This document shows, piece after piece, positions 33,053-46,582 of a stretch of DNA of 64,000 nt; positions within the stretch are counted from its first letter, which is position 1, and each line of letters begins with the position of its first letter. Below the pieces are notes generated by a model. That model was not told the origin of the DNA, ran no database searches, and saw only the letters and a program-made list of their open reading frames with translations. Origin of the DNA: Cavenderia fasciculata (lineage: Eukaryota; Evosea; Eumycetozoa; Acytosteliales; Cavenderiaceae); contig NW_004457723.1 in the NCBI RefSeq assembly GCF_000203815.1, positions 372,001-436,000 of the forward strand, read 5' to 3'. Both the position numbers and the translations under genes were made by a program.

Positions 33053-34448
33053 ACAGAGTAATAGATAATAGTTGGTTACAGTCGTCATACCCCCAATAAT
33101 AATAATAATAATAAGAATATTAAAATTAATTTTAAAATTGTTCTCAAAACTCTTTTAAAAAAAAGAAAAAGAAAAGGAATAAAAGAAAAAAAAACATTTT
33201 TAAAAAAAATATATATATATATATAATTCATTCAATTACTCTTTCGAGTTTAATAATCTAATCTGATCATTATATTGATGGATATGATATGGGGTTTCTT
33301 TTATTATAGTATAAATCAATTCCATCTTTTCTTGGTCAACGACAATATATATTCATTACATTGCCGACGTTTTCACATCCCCCACCCTATCCAATATCTA
33401 AATTTAGTTAAGTTAATATTATGATCACAATGTTTTTTCGTTTCGTTTCACCACACATTCTTTGGAGAAGTGATTTTAATTTAACCCTTTTGGATCAAAG
33501 TGTTTGGTGATTGGTGGGGTATTTATATATCAAATACACGAGTGGGAATTAAATTGATATTAGTGAGTGTTCCAAAAAAAAAAAATAGAAAATGGTGAAG
33601 ATGAAGATATTAATCAGTTGAATACCCCCACTTGATTTTGGTGGATGATCCAGTCGACTTGGTTGTTTATGTGTATGTACTGTACCACTGAGGAAATGGG
33701 GGTACGGTAATATATACAATAATTTTAAAACTACTATTACTGGTACCAATATCAATCACCGACTGACTGACAGACTGACCGAATGCTGGTTCCAACAACA
33801 ACATCAGAAGATGCTGGCTGTTGTTTGGATAGATACATATTGTTGAGAAGAATATTTAAATGTGTATTTATATATTTATTAATCAAGGTGATGGATAGTG
33901 AACAGCCATCTCCATTCAACCCCCTTTCATTTCCCACCATCCCATCATTCCATCCTTGTGTTATTGTGGTTGCTGCAGCTGCTGTAGTTGGTTTTTCCTT
34001 CCTTTTAATCATCATCATAAAAAAATAAATTTAATTAATTTATTGTCTTTTTTTATTCATTCATTTAATTTAAACTACAATTACTAATTACTTTTTAGTA
34101 ATATTACAATAACAACAACAACAACAATCATCCATCATCATCACCAAAATAATCAATCATCAACAAAATTTAAAATAGCATTAAAAAATAGAAAGAAAGA
34201 GAAAGCAGGAAAAAGAAAAAGAAAAAATAGTTTCTAAATCAAGATAATTTGAATTTCAATCATTCAAATTAAATGATTGATATCAATTTTATACTCATTG
34301 TATAATAACTTTGGTACGGATGATGAAAAGAAAGAAAGAAAGAGTGTTTACATTGTCATCAGTCGACTTTTAGTTATATTTATACAATTTATTAATTAAT
34401 TAGAGAATTATAATCAATCATCATTTGGTTTAAATAATAATATTTATA
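33053..34448. other. Intergenic, no supported gene
   Basis: 3' flank of the desaturase and 5' flank of the GPCR. It has AAT repeats at about 33097-33113, a (TA)n run near 33210-33223 and ACA repeats near 34110-34125. An 81-codon open frame at 33783-34028 ends in a hydrophobic segment but has no family resemblance and atypical composition. Confidence 0.5.
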
Positions 34449-35884
34449 ATGGATCAAGATTTAGACCCAAGATTAGTTACAGCACAAAATGTAGTACTGT
34501 TGTTTGCTGATTTTACAAGTATTATAGGATGTTTTTGTGTGTTGATGGGATTTTGGCGACTAAAACTCCTCAGAAATCACATCACTAGAATTATTAGTTG
34601 TTTTTGTATCACTTCGTTTTTCAAGGACCTCATATCATGTATCTTGACTCTAACACAATCGCATCGATATAACGATTTCTCATGTTACTTGTTCGCTATT
34701 GCCATCAATTATGGTAGTTTAAGTTGTTGGCTATGGACTTTATGTTTAGGTAAAATAAAAAAACAAACAAATACAAATAATCAAAATTAACAAACTATTT
34801 TTTTTTAGCAATTTCAATTTATTTATTAATTGTAAAAAGATTCCAAGATCCAGAAAGATTGGAGAAATATTATTATGGAATATGTTGGGGATTGCCAATG
34901 ATAAGTACTATTATCATGTTGGCAAAGAATTTGGTGGAACCGGTGGTTGGTTGGTGCTGGATTGGCGGGGATTATACGGCGTATAGATTTGGTATATTCT
35001 ACGTACCATTCTTTATCATATTTGCAACGTCGGCTGTGTTGGTCGGTCTGACATGTCAGTACACTTACAAGGTCATACATAATGGTGTATCGGATAACAA
35101 GGAGCGTCATATTAAATATCAGTTTAAACTGGTTAATTATATCATTGTGTTTTTGGTGTGCTGGATATTCGCTGTTATTAATCGTATCATAAACTCACTA
35201 GATATCTTTGATTACACATGTAATATGTTACACACGTATTTGTCAATATCACATGGGTTTTATGCATCGATTGTATTCATCTACAATAATCCACTCATGT
35301 GGCGATACTTTGGTGCAAAGATATTGGGATTATTTACTCCGTTTGGGTTCTGTGTGGAACGTGCCAAGCAGTTGGACCGCAACAAAAACAATAATAATCC
35401 GTCGCCGTATTCGTCGAGTCGAGGTGTGTTGGCGTCCAACAAGTCGGGTGGAGCAGGAGGTGTCACCTCGACAGCACGTGGCACATCGACCGGCGCCGGC
35501 ATCGACTTTGACACCGAGGAACCAATCGAAATGATCCAAATCACAGGTGCAGATATCATCCCATCCAATTCTCCAACCATCATTGTTCCACCCGACCTCC
35601 AACTAGAACAACAGTCCGATCAACCAGATGTCATTTCACAATTACCTCCAATTGGACAACCGCCTCACCACCACAATCATGGACGATCACAACATCATCA
35701 ACAACAAATAAGAGGAGGCGGTAGAGGTATTATTGGTGAAAATGAAAATAATAATAATGATTATTATTACGATGATAATAACTATGACGATAATACTAAT
35801 AATAATAATAATAATGAAAATAATAATAATGATTATGACTATGAATATTCACCTCCACCTCCTCCATCAACATTTAATGTATAA
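34449..35884 (+). CDS. cAMP receptor-like (Crl/cAR family) GPCR
   Basis: Two exons, 34449-34749 and 34809-35884, give 458 residues. Seven hydrophobic segments occupy about residues 13-290, with TM3 spanning the intron ([17 protein letters not shown]). Family marks are the cytosolic loop [20 protein letters not shown], the extracellular [22 protein letters not shown] and TM7 [19 protein letters not shown] in parts. This is the class E / cAMP-receptor type of dictyostelid receptor. The 160-residue cytosolic tail is Gly, Asn, Pro and His rich, ending in poly-Asn and PPPPP. The ligand is unknown; Crl proteins of D. discoideum affect growth and development rather than cAMP chemotaxis. Confidence 0.9.
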
Positions 35885-36379
35885 TGAACATCACCAAAAT
35901 ATAATAAATAAATCTCAATTGTATAGTACTATTCACCCCAATATGTATCATTTTGATCTGATAATACATACTTGAATATAGATGCATGGTTCAGGTGGTG
36001 TGGTTTCAATAGTTGTAGATGATGATGATGATGATGATAAGTGAGTACAGTGTCGTTGTTGAAAGCAATTTTGTATGAGAGATAGAATAAAGTATAAACA
36101 TAAATTCAAGGAATATATATATATACACTACTTGTAGGTATGATGAATATTTTTGGTAGAATAATATTTTTTTATAATATTTTATTTTTACTCTACTCAC
36201 AGGAAAAGTTTCGTCTTGTACTATTCATACTTGGAGATTTTTAAAAGTTTTTCAGCTCAGAAAGTCACCTCAAATAATGAATGAATAAAGACTATAGTTT
36301 GTTTAATAATATTAATTCTTTTTAATTTATTTCATTATATTTAACAAGTGTTGCTATTGAATAGATAGATAAGATATAA
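35885..36379. other. Intergenic, AT-rich
   Basis: Contains a GAT repeat near 36019-36040 and AT runs. A possible 3' UTR of the GPCR lies at the left. No gene is recognised. Confidence 0.45.
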
Positions 36380-36835
36380 GTGTTAGATACATTAGGGAAG
36401 GAGGCATCGAAACGATTAGCTCAAGGTGTACCAGTCTTTAAACTCAACAACGAATCATTGTCAATTAAAGATTGGTGTAACATCATCGAAAACACCACCA
36501 ATCTCGAAGAGTATCGTCACGCTCTTGCCATCACTCAACTCGACAGTCGCATCCTCCAAACCATCAAAGATCGTATGGGCAAGAATGAATTGAAGTCTGA
36601 AGGGTCATCTCATCACTTTTTATCACTCTGAACTCGGGCCGGGTCACTACTATGGCAAATTCAAGGCTCTTGAATATCGATTGTCAAGCACCAACAACGT
36701 CATGAAATACATTACTCATTTCTACAACACTGCGTCTAAAGCTGGAGTGTCATCGGACAAGATCTCGATACACTTCTATCTCTCTACAATAGGTAGAAAT
36801 AGACATGCCGAGGCTTGGTGATCCAATAGGTTTCT
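36380..36835 (+). mobile_element. Gag-like retroelement fossil (LTR-type, low certainty)
   Basis: About 450 bp with coding-like composition richer in C than the intergenic flanks. The protein pattern (DWCNIIENTT, then ITHFYNTASKAGVSSDK further on) resembles the helical capsid part of gag proteins of Ty3/gypsy-like elements. It is a broken fragment with several breaks. No LTRs, protease, RT or integrase are seen nearby. Probably old. Confidence 0.4.
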
Positions 36836-36904
36836 CGATCAGATTGGTAATACGAGCGTAGAGTAATAGCCAAAGTACAATCAAATCAAGAGATATCTAT
36901 TAAT

Positions 36905-36949
36905 GGATAGTGCCATCTTTTGATTGCGATATTTTTGTTTGTGAACACA

Positions 36950-36985
<36 letters not shown>

Positions 36986-37007
36986 CAACCAAAAGATGGC
37001 ACTATCC
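36905..37007. repeat. Foldback (MITE-like) element with a TA-repeat loop
   Basis: GGATAGTGCCATCTTTTG (36905-36922) and its exact reverse complement at 36990-37007 enclose a (TA)n run (about 36951-36981). Pairing continues inward with one or two mismatches (ATTGCGAT against GTTGTCGAT). No clear target duplication. It could be a non-autonomous DNA transposon tip pair or a hairpin RNA source. Confidence 0.75.
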
Positions 37008-37288
37008 CATAAAAATATGAAATCAAATGTAAGTATATCATCACAACAAAGACAATATTGTCTATCTATCTATCTTTCTTTCTTTCTTTAGTTAAAACTA
37101 TATTGTAGGGAAATTATAAATAAATAAAAAATCATCGTGTTGTTTGTTTTCCCTCCTTTTTTTCATTTTTGTTTACGATGATCATTCAGCACTCACCCTT
37201 TTGAGTCATTAATTCTCTTCTCTCATCTCATCTCATCTCATTTGTGTCTATATCTATATCTATTTCTATTATTAATATCTCAGAGGAT

Positions 37289-40200
37289 ATGGATCAATAC
37301 AACAACCACCACCACAACCAACAACAACAACAACAAAGTGACCAATATTTAAAGTTATTCTCATCGATTCTACCAGTGTCACCTTTGAATACAGATGCGT
37401 TCCTCGGGCAATACAACCAAGCGTTGGCACAAGACTTGGATCTAGACGGATACGGATTGGTCAATGACACTACAATCGATCATGGTAATATCACAAATGC
37501 TGATTTGGATATGCGTGATGTATTCATTCCTCCTAATCAACAAAATCAACAACAACAACAACAACGTCATCAACAACAATATTATAATAATCATCAATCA
37601 GATAATAGTATGATTCAAAGTGAAAGAGGAGGAGGAGTAGGAGCAAGTACAACTTCTAGAATTGATGATTCAGTACTCTATAGAGGAGGGGGAGGAGGGG
37701 GAGGAGGGGTAGGACAATCATCAAGAATGAATCCTATCAATCATTCATCAACCACTGTCATTCCCCAATCATCGGTCATTTACCAACCTACTCAAAGACC
37801 AACTACTAGTACTACCTCTAACAATGATAATGATACAAGTCATTACATCCCTTCGTATCCAGAGGCAAGTAGACCTAGTGTGAGTGAATATCGAGGTTAC
37901 CAAGACCAAGTTTCAAGAGTTCAAAATCATCAACATCAAATTCAACAACAACAACAACAACAACAACAGCATCAATACAATCAACATCAACTTAGTAGAT
38001 CAATGGGATCTGATTTTAATAATACTGTTATTTATAATCAACCACCACATGCCGCCACTACTACTACTGGTGTTGCAATGGTTCCAAACACCAATTCGAC
38101 TGTATTCTCTGCCACTGCTTCAACCAAACATGATCATCGACTTCAAGGGGAATTTGATAATCCTCTTGATTTTGATCCTTCCATTTCTGTAAACTCTTTA
38201 GATACTGGTAAAACTAGTAAGTTATATTTATTATATATTATATATATTACATATTGATTAATCTATCTATTATATTTAGATTTCAACATTGATAATAATG
38301 CATTTTATGGAAATTACCAACAACAACCTCAAAATCATCATCAACAACTTCCAAAATTTGTTTATGGAAATATACCAACAAATAGTATTGTTAGTAATTA
38401 TCCAGATGATTCATTAATTTATACACCAGATACTTTTGATCCAAACGCAAGTACAACTCCACCTTTACCACATCCAACATCGTCATCATCATCACAAGGT
38501 CAATATTATCAAAGACCGACAACACAACAACAACAACAACAACAACAACCAATTCAATATATTGATCAATTGACACCATCTACATTGTTTGGAGAAAAGT
38601 CAGAGGCATTGGGAACATTGAGTGGTAATGGTGCACCACCCAAATTTGAAGATTCTTTGGTGAATCCTTCACCAGGTGCATCGATGATTAATGGTAATAA
38701 TGTTAGTGCAACCAGTAACATGAACTCACCTTTTGTAACTGGTTACCAAATCGATCAACATCATCAAAATCAACAACATCAACAACAACAACAACAGTCG
38801 AATGAAAGTTTTGGAGTTGGACCAAATTATTCAAGAAATACAGTACTACAATATACACCAAAGTCTACTGATCTTGAACGTTCCAACTATCAACATTTAA
38901 TGGAAAAATATCGTGGACTTGTTTTAATGGATGATACAACCATGAGTAGAGATATTAGTTCTTTAAATATTACAAATACAAATCAACCAATTAATCATAA
39001 TAATAATGGTGGTAGTAATCAAAGTAGAACTGCTTCATTTAATGTTTCAAATCTTTCACAACAACAACAACCAACTATAGTTAATACTGCTAGTATTCAT
39101 CATTATCAACAACCTCAACCTCAACCACACCAATCATTACAACAATCACAACAATCAAGATCACAAAATAATAATAATAATTTTAATAATAGTAATAATG
39201 GATATACAATGATACAACCACATCCATCATCATCATCATCCTCGTCACCTTTAAGAAATAATAATCAAAATAATAATGAACAAGATTATTCTTATCCAGG
39301 TGAATTAAGAATAGAAAAAGTATTAGATTTTGGACCATGTGATAAAGATTGGATGATAACAAGGGATTTAGTGATTAATAATCCAAATGATTATCCTATT
39401 TCCATTTTATCATTTTCCATTCATGGACCATCAAGAGATTGTTTCAAGGTGCTCAATACCAATATGATCGATGTTCCAACGCTACTCGAGATTAAGCCAT
39501 ACTCTAGATTGACACTTGGACTTGAATACGCACCCACTCTGCCAACCAGACAAGAAAAAGATATTAGTAGTGCTACACTTCAAATCTTTTGTTCTTCTAC
39601 TCAACAACAACAACAAGTGTCTACCAATTACTCTGTTTCACTTTATGGTGCCTGTATACATAGCCGTCCAACACAAAAACCACCTACCAATCTACACAAC
39701 TACAATATCTATGATTTGGGTATTTGTTCACCCGGTCAAACACTCGAGTCTCGATTGTTGAACAATCACAATGGCCATCCACTGCAAATCCAATCGATTG
39801 GAGAGGGATTCTCTTGTCAGGAGCTACCCAACCATCAAGTATTGCTTCGTTATACTCCACCTAAAAGTTTAAAAGCCGAAGGTCAAGTCATCATTGTCGA
39901 TACGGTCACTAGACAAAAGAAAATTGTAAAATTAACTGCAACTATAAATCAACCGTCGTTGAATGATCAACAATATCAATATACTCAATCTCAGCCAACT
40001 CATCCAAATCAACAATCTCAACCACAACCACAACCAATTATTCATTTTGATAGAAAAGATGTTCAAGGACAAGATTTGAAAATTGGATTACCAAAAGAGG
40101 TTTACAAGAATGGTGGTATTGAATTCCAGCCAAATGAAACAATTTATCAATTGCCACTTAAATATTTTGGTGAATCACGTATTAGAATTGATATCATTTC

Positions 40201-43189
40201 AATCAATACTCAATTATATCATATATCACCAACTCAATTCACTTTGGATAGTAATAATGATTCAATTACCCTTGTCATTCGTTATATTGGAAAGATTACA
40301 TCTCCACCTCCATTTTCAACATTTATAATATCTTCTCCAAATTCAAATGATGCAATTAAAATTAATATTAATCATGATAAAGATGGAGATGAAGATGAAC
40401 AAGAAGATCAAGAGGAACAGGAGGAAGAAAAAGGTATTGGAAAAAGTCAAAGAAGAAATGGTGGTCTATTTAATGGTCAAGGGCAAGATGATTTTGAACC
40501 ATCAGATGCATCAACACCATCACCAAATTCTTCACCAAATATAAATTCTACAAATCAACAACCACTATCAGTAATATTTCAAGATGAAAATAACAAGAAA
40601 CAAGATCTTCAACAACAATCAGAGAAATTAATGTTATATTGTAGTAAAAGAATTGTATCATTTGGAGGAGTTAGATTGGGTGAAAACAAATATCAATTGA
40701 TCAAATTATCAAGTAACAGTAAAAAGGCATTACATATAAATGTTGGATTAGTAAAACATGACAATCAAATTCATTTGAATGCCGATTCTATGATTATTGC
40801 TCCGGGATCGTCGAGTGATTTGATGGTTCAATACTCGCCACTACAAGCAACCACGCATTCCAATATTCTCCATGTCCAAATGCATGATGGGTCGTGGTTT
40901 AATATCCCCATCCGTTCGTATGGTGGTAGAGCCATGATGCGTGTCCTCTCACCATGCTCGATTGATCATATGGGCAGATCGGTTGTCCACGTCACCACCA
41001 AGCTCCCCTACACTGACCAAGGTGTAGGATACCACACTGTCTTGTCGGTAAAGAACGAGGGTCAACGTCCAGGTTTTATCCGTGCCATCTCTTCATTTAC
41101 CAATGGAAACATCAAGATTCAACCAGATAGTGCTGTCATTGGTATTGGCAAGACGCTAGAGTTCAAGGTCACCATCACACCCGACCTCTCTAGTTCCATC
41201 GTTGCTTTGGACCCTTTGATGAGTCAAAAGGGAACCATCAAATTCTACTATGGTGATGAAATAGCCAGAAAGAGAAGACGTGCCGCCAAACATTTGGTTG
41301 GGCTTCCCGACACCACCCCTCTCAAAGGTCAATCAAATTATCAATCATTTCAAATTTTTGATCAAGATTTTCTTTATGAACATTTATTTAATGAATCAGA
41401 AAATGAACAAAATGATGATGAAGAGGATGAGAATAATAATAATAGTATTATAAATGATCAATCATTTAATCAAATGGAAATGGAATTATTTGATGAAAAT
41501 ATTTCAAGTATTATTTTAATACCATATGTTGGAGCTATGGAACAATTAAAAACACCTGCTCCAGCTCCTCAACCTCAATTCTCTGCTCCATCTACTAGTG
41601 CAACCCCATCAACAATTGGTAGAAAGTTGGATACAACTCTGCAACAACCACCACCTAGCACAAATACAAATACTCCATCTACCATTTCAACCATGAACAA
41701 TTCAACAATGAATACAAGTGCCGTTACAAATAATACACCATATCAAATTCCTTCTCGTTCAACTATGAATAGACAACATCAACAGTCCCAATCTCAACCA
41801 TTACAACAATCTCAACATCAACATTTACAACAACATTTACAACAAACTCAACCATTACAACAATCTACACAATATACTATACCACAAACACCTTTACCTA
41901 CTGAATTGAATACAAAGGATCTTCAAAAAGGTGATTCTACTGTTGTTAGAATGAATCATATTTCAACTTCAACACCACCAGTAACAGTCATCAAACAGAA
42001 TCAACAACAACAACAACAAGTTCCTCCATCAATATTAAAGGAAACTCAACCAACCAATTTCAATCATTTTAATCCTTCTATTTTTGGATCAGCTGCCAAA
42101 AAGTATGATTTTGGTCTTTCTTCTGTCCATCCTCCACAATCAATTCTTAAGCAATCACAACAACAACAAGGAGGAGCAAGTCAATATCAAGATGAACCAA
42201 GTCAATTATTTGCAAATTCATTCTTTAATACATCAAGACCAATAGATGATGATGAACAAGTAAATCAACAAGAAGAAGAAGAGATTAGAGGAGGACAAGA
42301 GGATATTCATGAATATTCAAATGTTCAAGAGGATGATAGTAGATTATTTGAAACTCAAATTAGAGATCATGAATATGATGATTTATTTATTGATGAAGCA
42401 AATCAATCATTACAACAACATCAACATCAACAATCTGTATATACTGATGATGAACAAGAAGAAGAAGAAGAAGATTTTAATAATGGTATGGGTGATGGTT
42501 CATTGGGTTTGTCACCTTCATCATCACTTATATCGACTCCAACCACCTCACCAAAATCCATTCAACAACAACAACATTTATTCTCAACAACCACCAGAAC
42601 TCCTGGTTTGGCAAGTATGATGCATACATCTGCCATTAAACATCGTCCACCACAACAACACCACCAACAACAACATTCTTCGACTTCTACAAGACCAACA
42701 CCATTTAATCAAGCATTATTTAGATCTACCAATCCAATAACATCAACTACATCCACATCTTCTACTGCAACACCACCATCAACAACAACTGGAAATAGAT
42801 TATTTAGATCAGAATATCAATTACCACAACCAATGATACCAGAAGAACCACAGCAAGAGGAACAAGAAGAGGAAACCATTTTATTCCCACAAGAACCAAG
42901 TGTAGCCTTTGGTAATGTCGCATTGAATGAAAGATCAGCCACTAAAATTGGAGTATCCAATGCATCCAATGAACCACTTGAAGTGATGTTATCACCTTTG
43001 GTAGCTCCATTTGACACCAACTATCAACATGTAACACTCAAACCACAATGCACCACGAGAATCCCAGTTTACTTTTCACCAACCTCCCAAGGTGAACATA
43101 TTCAATATATTACCATCTCTACCATTCCTTCTAGTCAAAATGATCAAATTCTAAATTGTACAATTCAATTAAAAGGTCAATGTCAATAA
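37289..43189 (+). CDS. Cep192/SPD-2-like centrosomal scaffold
   Basis: Two exons, 37289-38216 and 38280-43189, give 1945 residues. The first 640 residues are Gln/Asn/Ser-rich and disordered. ASH-type (ASPM, SPD-2, Hydin) beta domains begin near 650 (VLDFGPCDKDW), 777 (YDLGICSPGQTL), 1092 (RIVSFGGVRLGENK) and 1852 (FGNVALNERSATKIGVSN). The block at about 1190-1400 follows human Cep192 closely in order: SYGGRAMMRV, SVKNEGQRPGFIRAI, FYYGDEIARKRRRAAKHL, then SIILIPYVGAM. Cep192/SPD-2 recruits pericentriolar material and mitotic kinases; in Dictyostelium a Cep192 links centrosome core and corona. A second acidic, Gln-rich linker covers 1450-1840. Two in-frame donors exist for the intron (see findings). 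Confidence 0.82.
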
Positions 43190-43314
43190 ACAAACATTAG
43201 GTTGAATCAATTTTTCAAGTCTTAAAAAAGTAAATTTTTTCCCAATCTTTTGTTCAACTTTTCTGAGCAACTTTTAAGTTCACTTTACTATTATTTATTT
43301 ATTTATTTTGTACA

Positions 43315-43890
43315 ATGGATAAACAGATAGATGAATATTTAGAATCAGTAGAACCTCCTCTGTCGATTGGGGAATTACCACCATCATCACTATCATTAAA
43401 GTATAGTGATTACTATAATCAATTAAAAATATCTCATAATGATGCGGTTGATGGGGATGAGGAACTGCCATCATCATTAGAAGAAGAAGAATCATTAAAG
43501 TTTGGTGGTTGGAGTTATATTCAACAAATATCGGAAGGAGTATCATTACCATCATCATTAAAATCATCATTTGAATCATTGGAATTTGATGATGATGAAT
43601 ATAATTATGAATATAGTTATAATCAACCACTACCAGCTGGAGAATTACCAACATCATTACTATCATTGATGTTTGGTGGTGGATATAATCAACCACTATC
43701 AGCTGGAGTTTTACCATCATTACTATCATTGGAGTTTGGTAGTGGATATAATCACCCAATATATCAAATATCTAATGGAGTATTACCAACATCATTACAA
43801 TCATTGGTGTTTGGTGAATATGGTCACTATCATCTACCTAGATCAGTTGGATTAAAAAGATCATCAATATCTTTAAAACAAACTAAATAA
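43315..43890 (+). CDS. Short FNIP-repeat protein
   Basis: Single exon, 191 residues, starting 126 bp after the Cep192 stop. It has leucine-rich-like repeats of about 22 residues with pattern YNQPLPAGELPTSLLSLMFG, YNQPLSAGVLPSLLSLEFG and YNHPI...NGVLPTSLQSLVFG, the FNIP repeat of dictyostelids. The first half is acidic with decayed repeats. FNIP proteins usually have many more repeats and sometimes F-box or kinase domains, so this is a short member. Function unknown. No signal peptide or TM. Confidence 0.85.
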   Translation: MDKQIDEYLESVEPPLSIGELPPSSLSLKYSDYYNQLKISHNDAVDGDEELPSSLEEEESLKFGGWSYIQQISEGVSLPSSLKSSFESLEFDDDEYNYEYSYNQPLPAGELPTSLLSLMFGGGYNQPLSAGVLPSLLSLEFGSGYNHPIYQISNGVLPTSLQSLVFGEYGHYHLPRSVGLKRSSISLKQTK

Positions 43891-43978
43891 AAGAAAATTA
43901 ATTTTTTTGAAAACTTGTGTTTTAATTTAACTCATTCTGAATTTTAATCTTACATGTTGTAGAGAGATATAGATATAG

Positions 43979-46582
43979 ATGGATACTAAAGCAGAAAAAG
44001 AGATTGAAAAGTATATATTAAATCAACAAACATGGGAACAGTTACCTAGTCATGCAAAGTCGATACTAGACAATTCACCTGCAAAGTGGAAGCAATACAT
44101 TATAAAGTATAGTGTCAAACATCAGTTACGTTGGAAGACAACTTTGATTAGAGAATATGTTTCAGATGAAAGATTATATTATCAAGAGATTGTTAGATCT
44201 TCTATATCAAATTTAGTTGTATTGTATCAAATCAAAGAGAAAGAATGAAAGATTCAACTTTTACTCATTCACTTGATTCATTCTACTCTTATATAGTTAT
44301 ATCCTTATCATATTATTGATAAATTAATAGGAATGTTAAATATTACACCTTTTAAATACTATTTAGTTATGATGATTGAAACAATGGTTAATTGTATGTA
44401 ATAATTGTACTATTATTATTAAAACTATTATTTACTCTTTCTCTTTTTTTGTAGCAAAATCATATGATGAATTACCAAACTTTACAGCAGTAGATTGTCT
44501 AAGATTATTGAATATTGGTAGAAATCAATACATTGATATTATGAATCGATGTAGATCAACTGGTAAAGGATTCCTATTTAAAAAGAAAAAGGATATTATC
44601 AAGAGTTTGTTACCAAGTAAAAGTTTGGAGGGTAAAGCAATCGATTATTGGTGGCAATTAAATATTGGACATCCAATACCAGAAGAGGAAAAATCATGTA
44701 CACAAGAAGAATTGGAGGTTTTAGAGGAATTGAGACGTGGTCCCAAACAAGCTGGTGTGTTTAATCGAGAGTCTGTCCTCTCTCTTATCTCCAAAGGTCT
44801 TATTTTTGTTGATATCCCTATTGCCAATTCAGACTATTTATCAATGCCTCCTCTAGAGGGATTTGTCATGAATAGAGTGTCTGGCGATTATTTTGAAAAC
44901 CTACTCTACAAGATTTTCGTCACTATCGATGAAAGAACCAATATTCAACAACTATCTGAATTACTTCAAATCGATGTTGAACCAGTCAAACAAGCTGCTT
45001 CACTTTATTGTAGATTAGGTTTTGCTAAAAAGAAAAATGTTGAACCTCTAATTGTAAGAAAGAAACAAAAGAAACAAAAGAAAGAATAATAATTAACTTT
45101 CTTTTATTTATTTTTCTTTAGAATGAAGAACAACAAAATGATAATTTATTAATTAAAACAAAATGGCATCAAAGTTGGATAGATTATCAACAAACACCAA
45201 ATGTTCAATCAAATCAAAATACTTCTTCTTCTTCTTCTTTAGCTGCTGCTGAACCAAATATATTAGATGATATTGAAAAGACAAGAGTTGGATTAGTATT
45301 TGATAGTTCGATAACAGCCTTTTTAATGATGGGTAATTTGGGATATGGATTAAAGAGTCATGCGGTTACAATGTTTGAAGTTGGTAAATTGCCCAATGAA
45401 GCGTTGGATGATTTTATACAGGAATTGAACAAGGTCAATGTAGACGAGTTTATAGATGGCGAGGCAAAGAGATATGCTGCGAGTGCGGTCGCTCTCAAAG
45501 ACACGATCAAATACCTACGTTACAATGAAACCATTTCTGCCACGCTGAATGGGTTGGACCTTGTCAGCTGTGAGAGAATGAACAGTCTTGAAGAGACGAC
45601 TAGAATGCGTGTATTGGCCAAAAACTACTCGATCCTCATTAGCATGTCTCCCTTTTCAACCGACTCGAGTCCTGTCATTAGCAGCTTTTCACCCGTTCAC
45701 TTTGGTGCACCCATCTATGAAGCTCACAGTTTTTGGTTCAAGCTCTACATGTATAGTTTAATTGGAGCCGGTCCAGACTCTATCCTCTTGCCCAAAGGCA
45801 CTCGAATCAAACGTATCCCACCCGTCTTTAGAGATTGTGAAAAGGTTCGCGTCTGCTCTATCGATCATGACTCTATCAATGTAAATCTCTCTCAACTCTT
45901 ACCAACCATCAATGAACTCTTGCTATCGTCTCCTGTCCTCTTGCAAGCTTTCTCCTATGTAAAACATGACCCCCTCGCCAAACCTCGTCAAGCCAATAGA
46001 GAACAACAAACCATTAGAGAAAAATTGTCAATTATTGATGTTCCTTTTCCTTTAGAAGAAAATTTAGATAATCAAAAAGAGGAAATAATAGAAGAATATA
46101 CAACTGAAAATATGCATAGACATCCTTTGGTTTTACAAATTGTAAAATCTTTAAATTTACAAAATAGTATTGGTTATATTTCAATGTTACGTAAAGATAT
46201 TGATTTAAATATTGATATTTTAAAACAACAAATTAATAATCAAAATAATAATCAAAATAATAATAATACTTCTTCAATTAAAACAACATGGGAACCATAT
46301 AATGTATATTTTGGAATACCTATATTTGACTTGTCACTCAATCAACAGGTTTGTCTAAAGATTCAGAAAATGGATCTCTTGTCTGATAGCAATGTCGCCC
46401 GTCACAATCATAATTCGAGAATACTTTCACTCAACTTGCTACGCTTCATCTCTTCAACCTGTCCAACAGTTCATCCAGATTTGGAAAATATCGATGCTAA
46501 AATTAACATGCTCCCATCCGTTCAAAATTTACCCCTTCCCACTCAAACCATTTCTTTTATAAATAATGTCTTGGAAATTTAA
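43979..46582 (+). CDS. FAM91 homologue (FAM91A1-like trafficking adaptor)
   Basis: Four exons: 43979-44218, 44297-44393, 44455-45053 and 45122-46582, giving 798 residues (human FAM91A1 has 838). Motifs shared with the human protein run the whole length: ERRYYEE-like [17 protein letters not shown] and [80 protein letters not shown], and near the C-terminus [17 protein letters not shown]. In animals FAM91A1 joins the WDR11 complex and TBC1D23 to tether endosome-derived vesicles at the trans-Golgi. Exon 2 is only 97 bp but encodes the conserved YPYH...ITPF segment, which fixes the splice sites. A poly-Asn linker interrupts the C-terminal domain. Confidence 0.95.

Noticed and set aside
33783-34028. 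81-codon open frame ending in a hydrophobic stretch
   Set aside because: No family, no splice context, and the hydrophobic end comes from simple-sequence GCTGCTGCAG-like DNA.
37244-37288. Earlier start for the Cep192-like gene (repeated SISI codons)
   Set aside because: The frame opens at GTG; the first ATG is at 37289.
43295-43759. Minus-strand open frame over the FNIP gene
   Set aside because: The plus strand shows a regular 22-residue FNIP repeat; the antisense is only a His/Met/Tyr-rich shadow.
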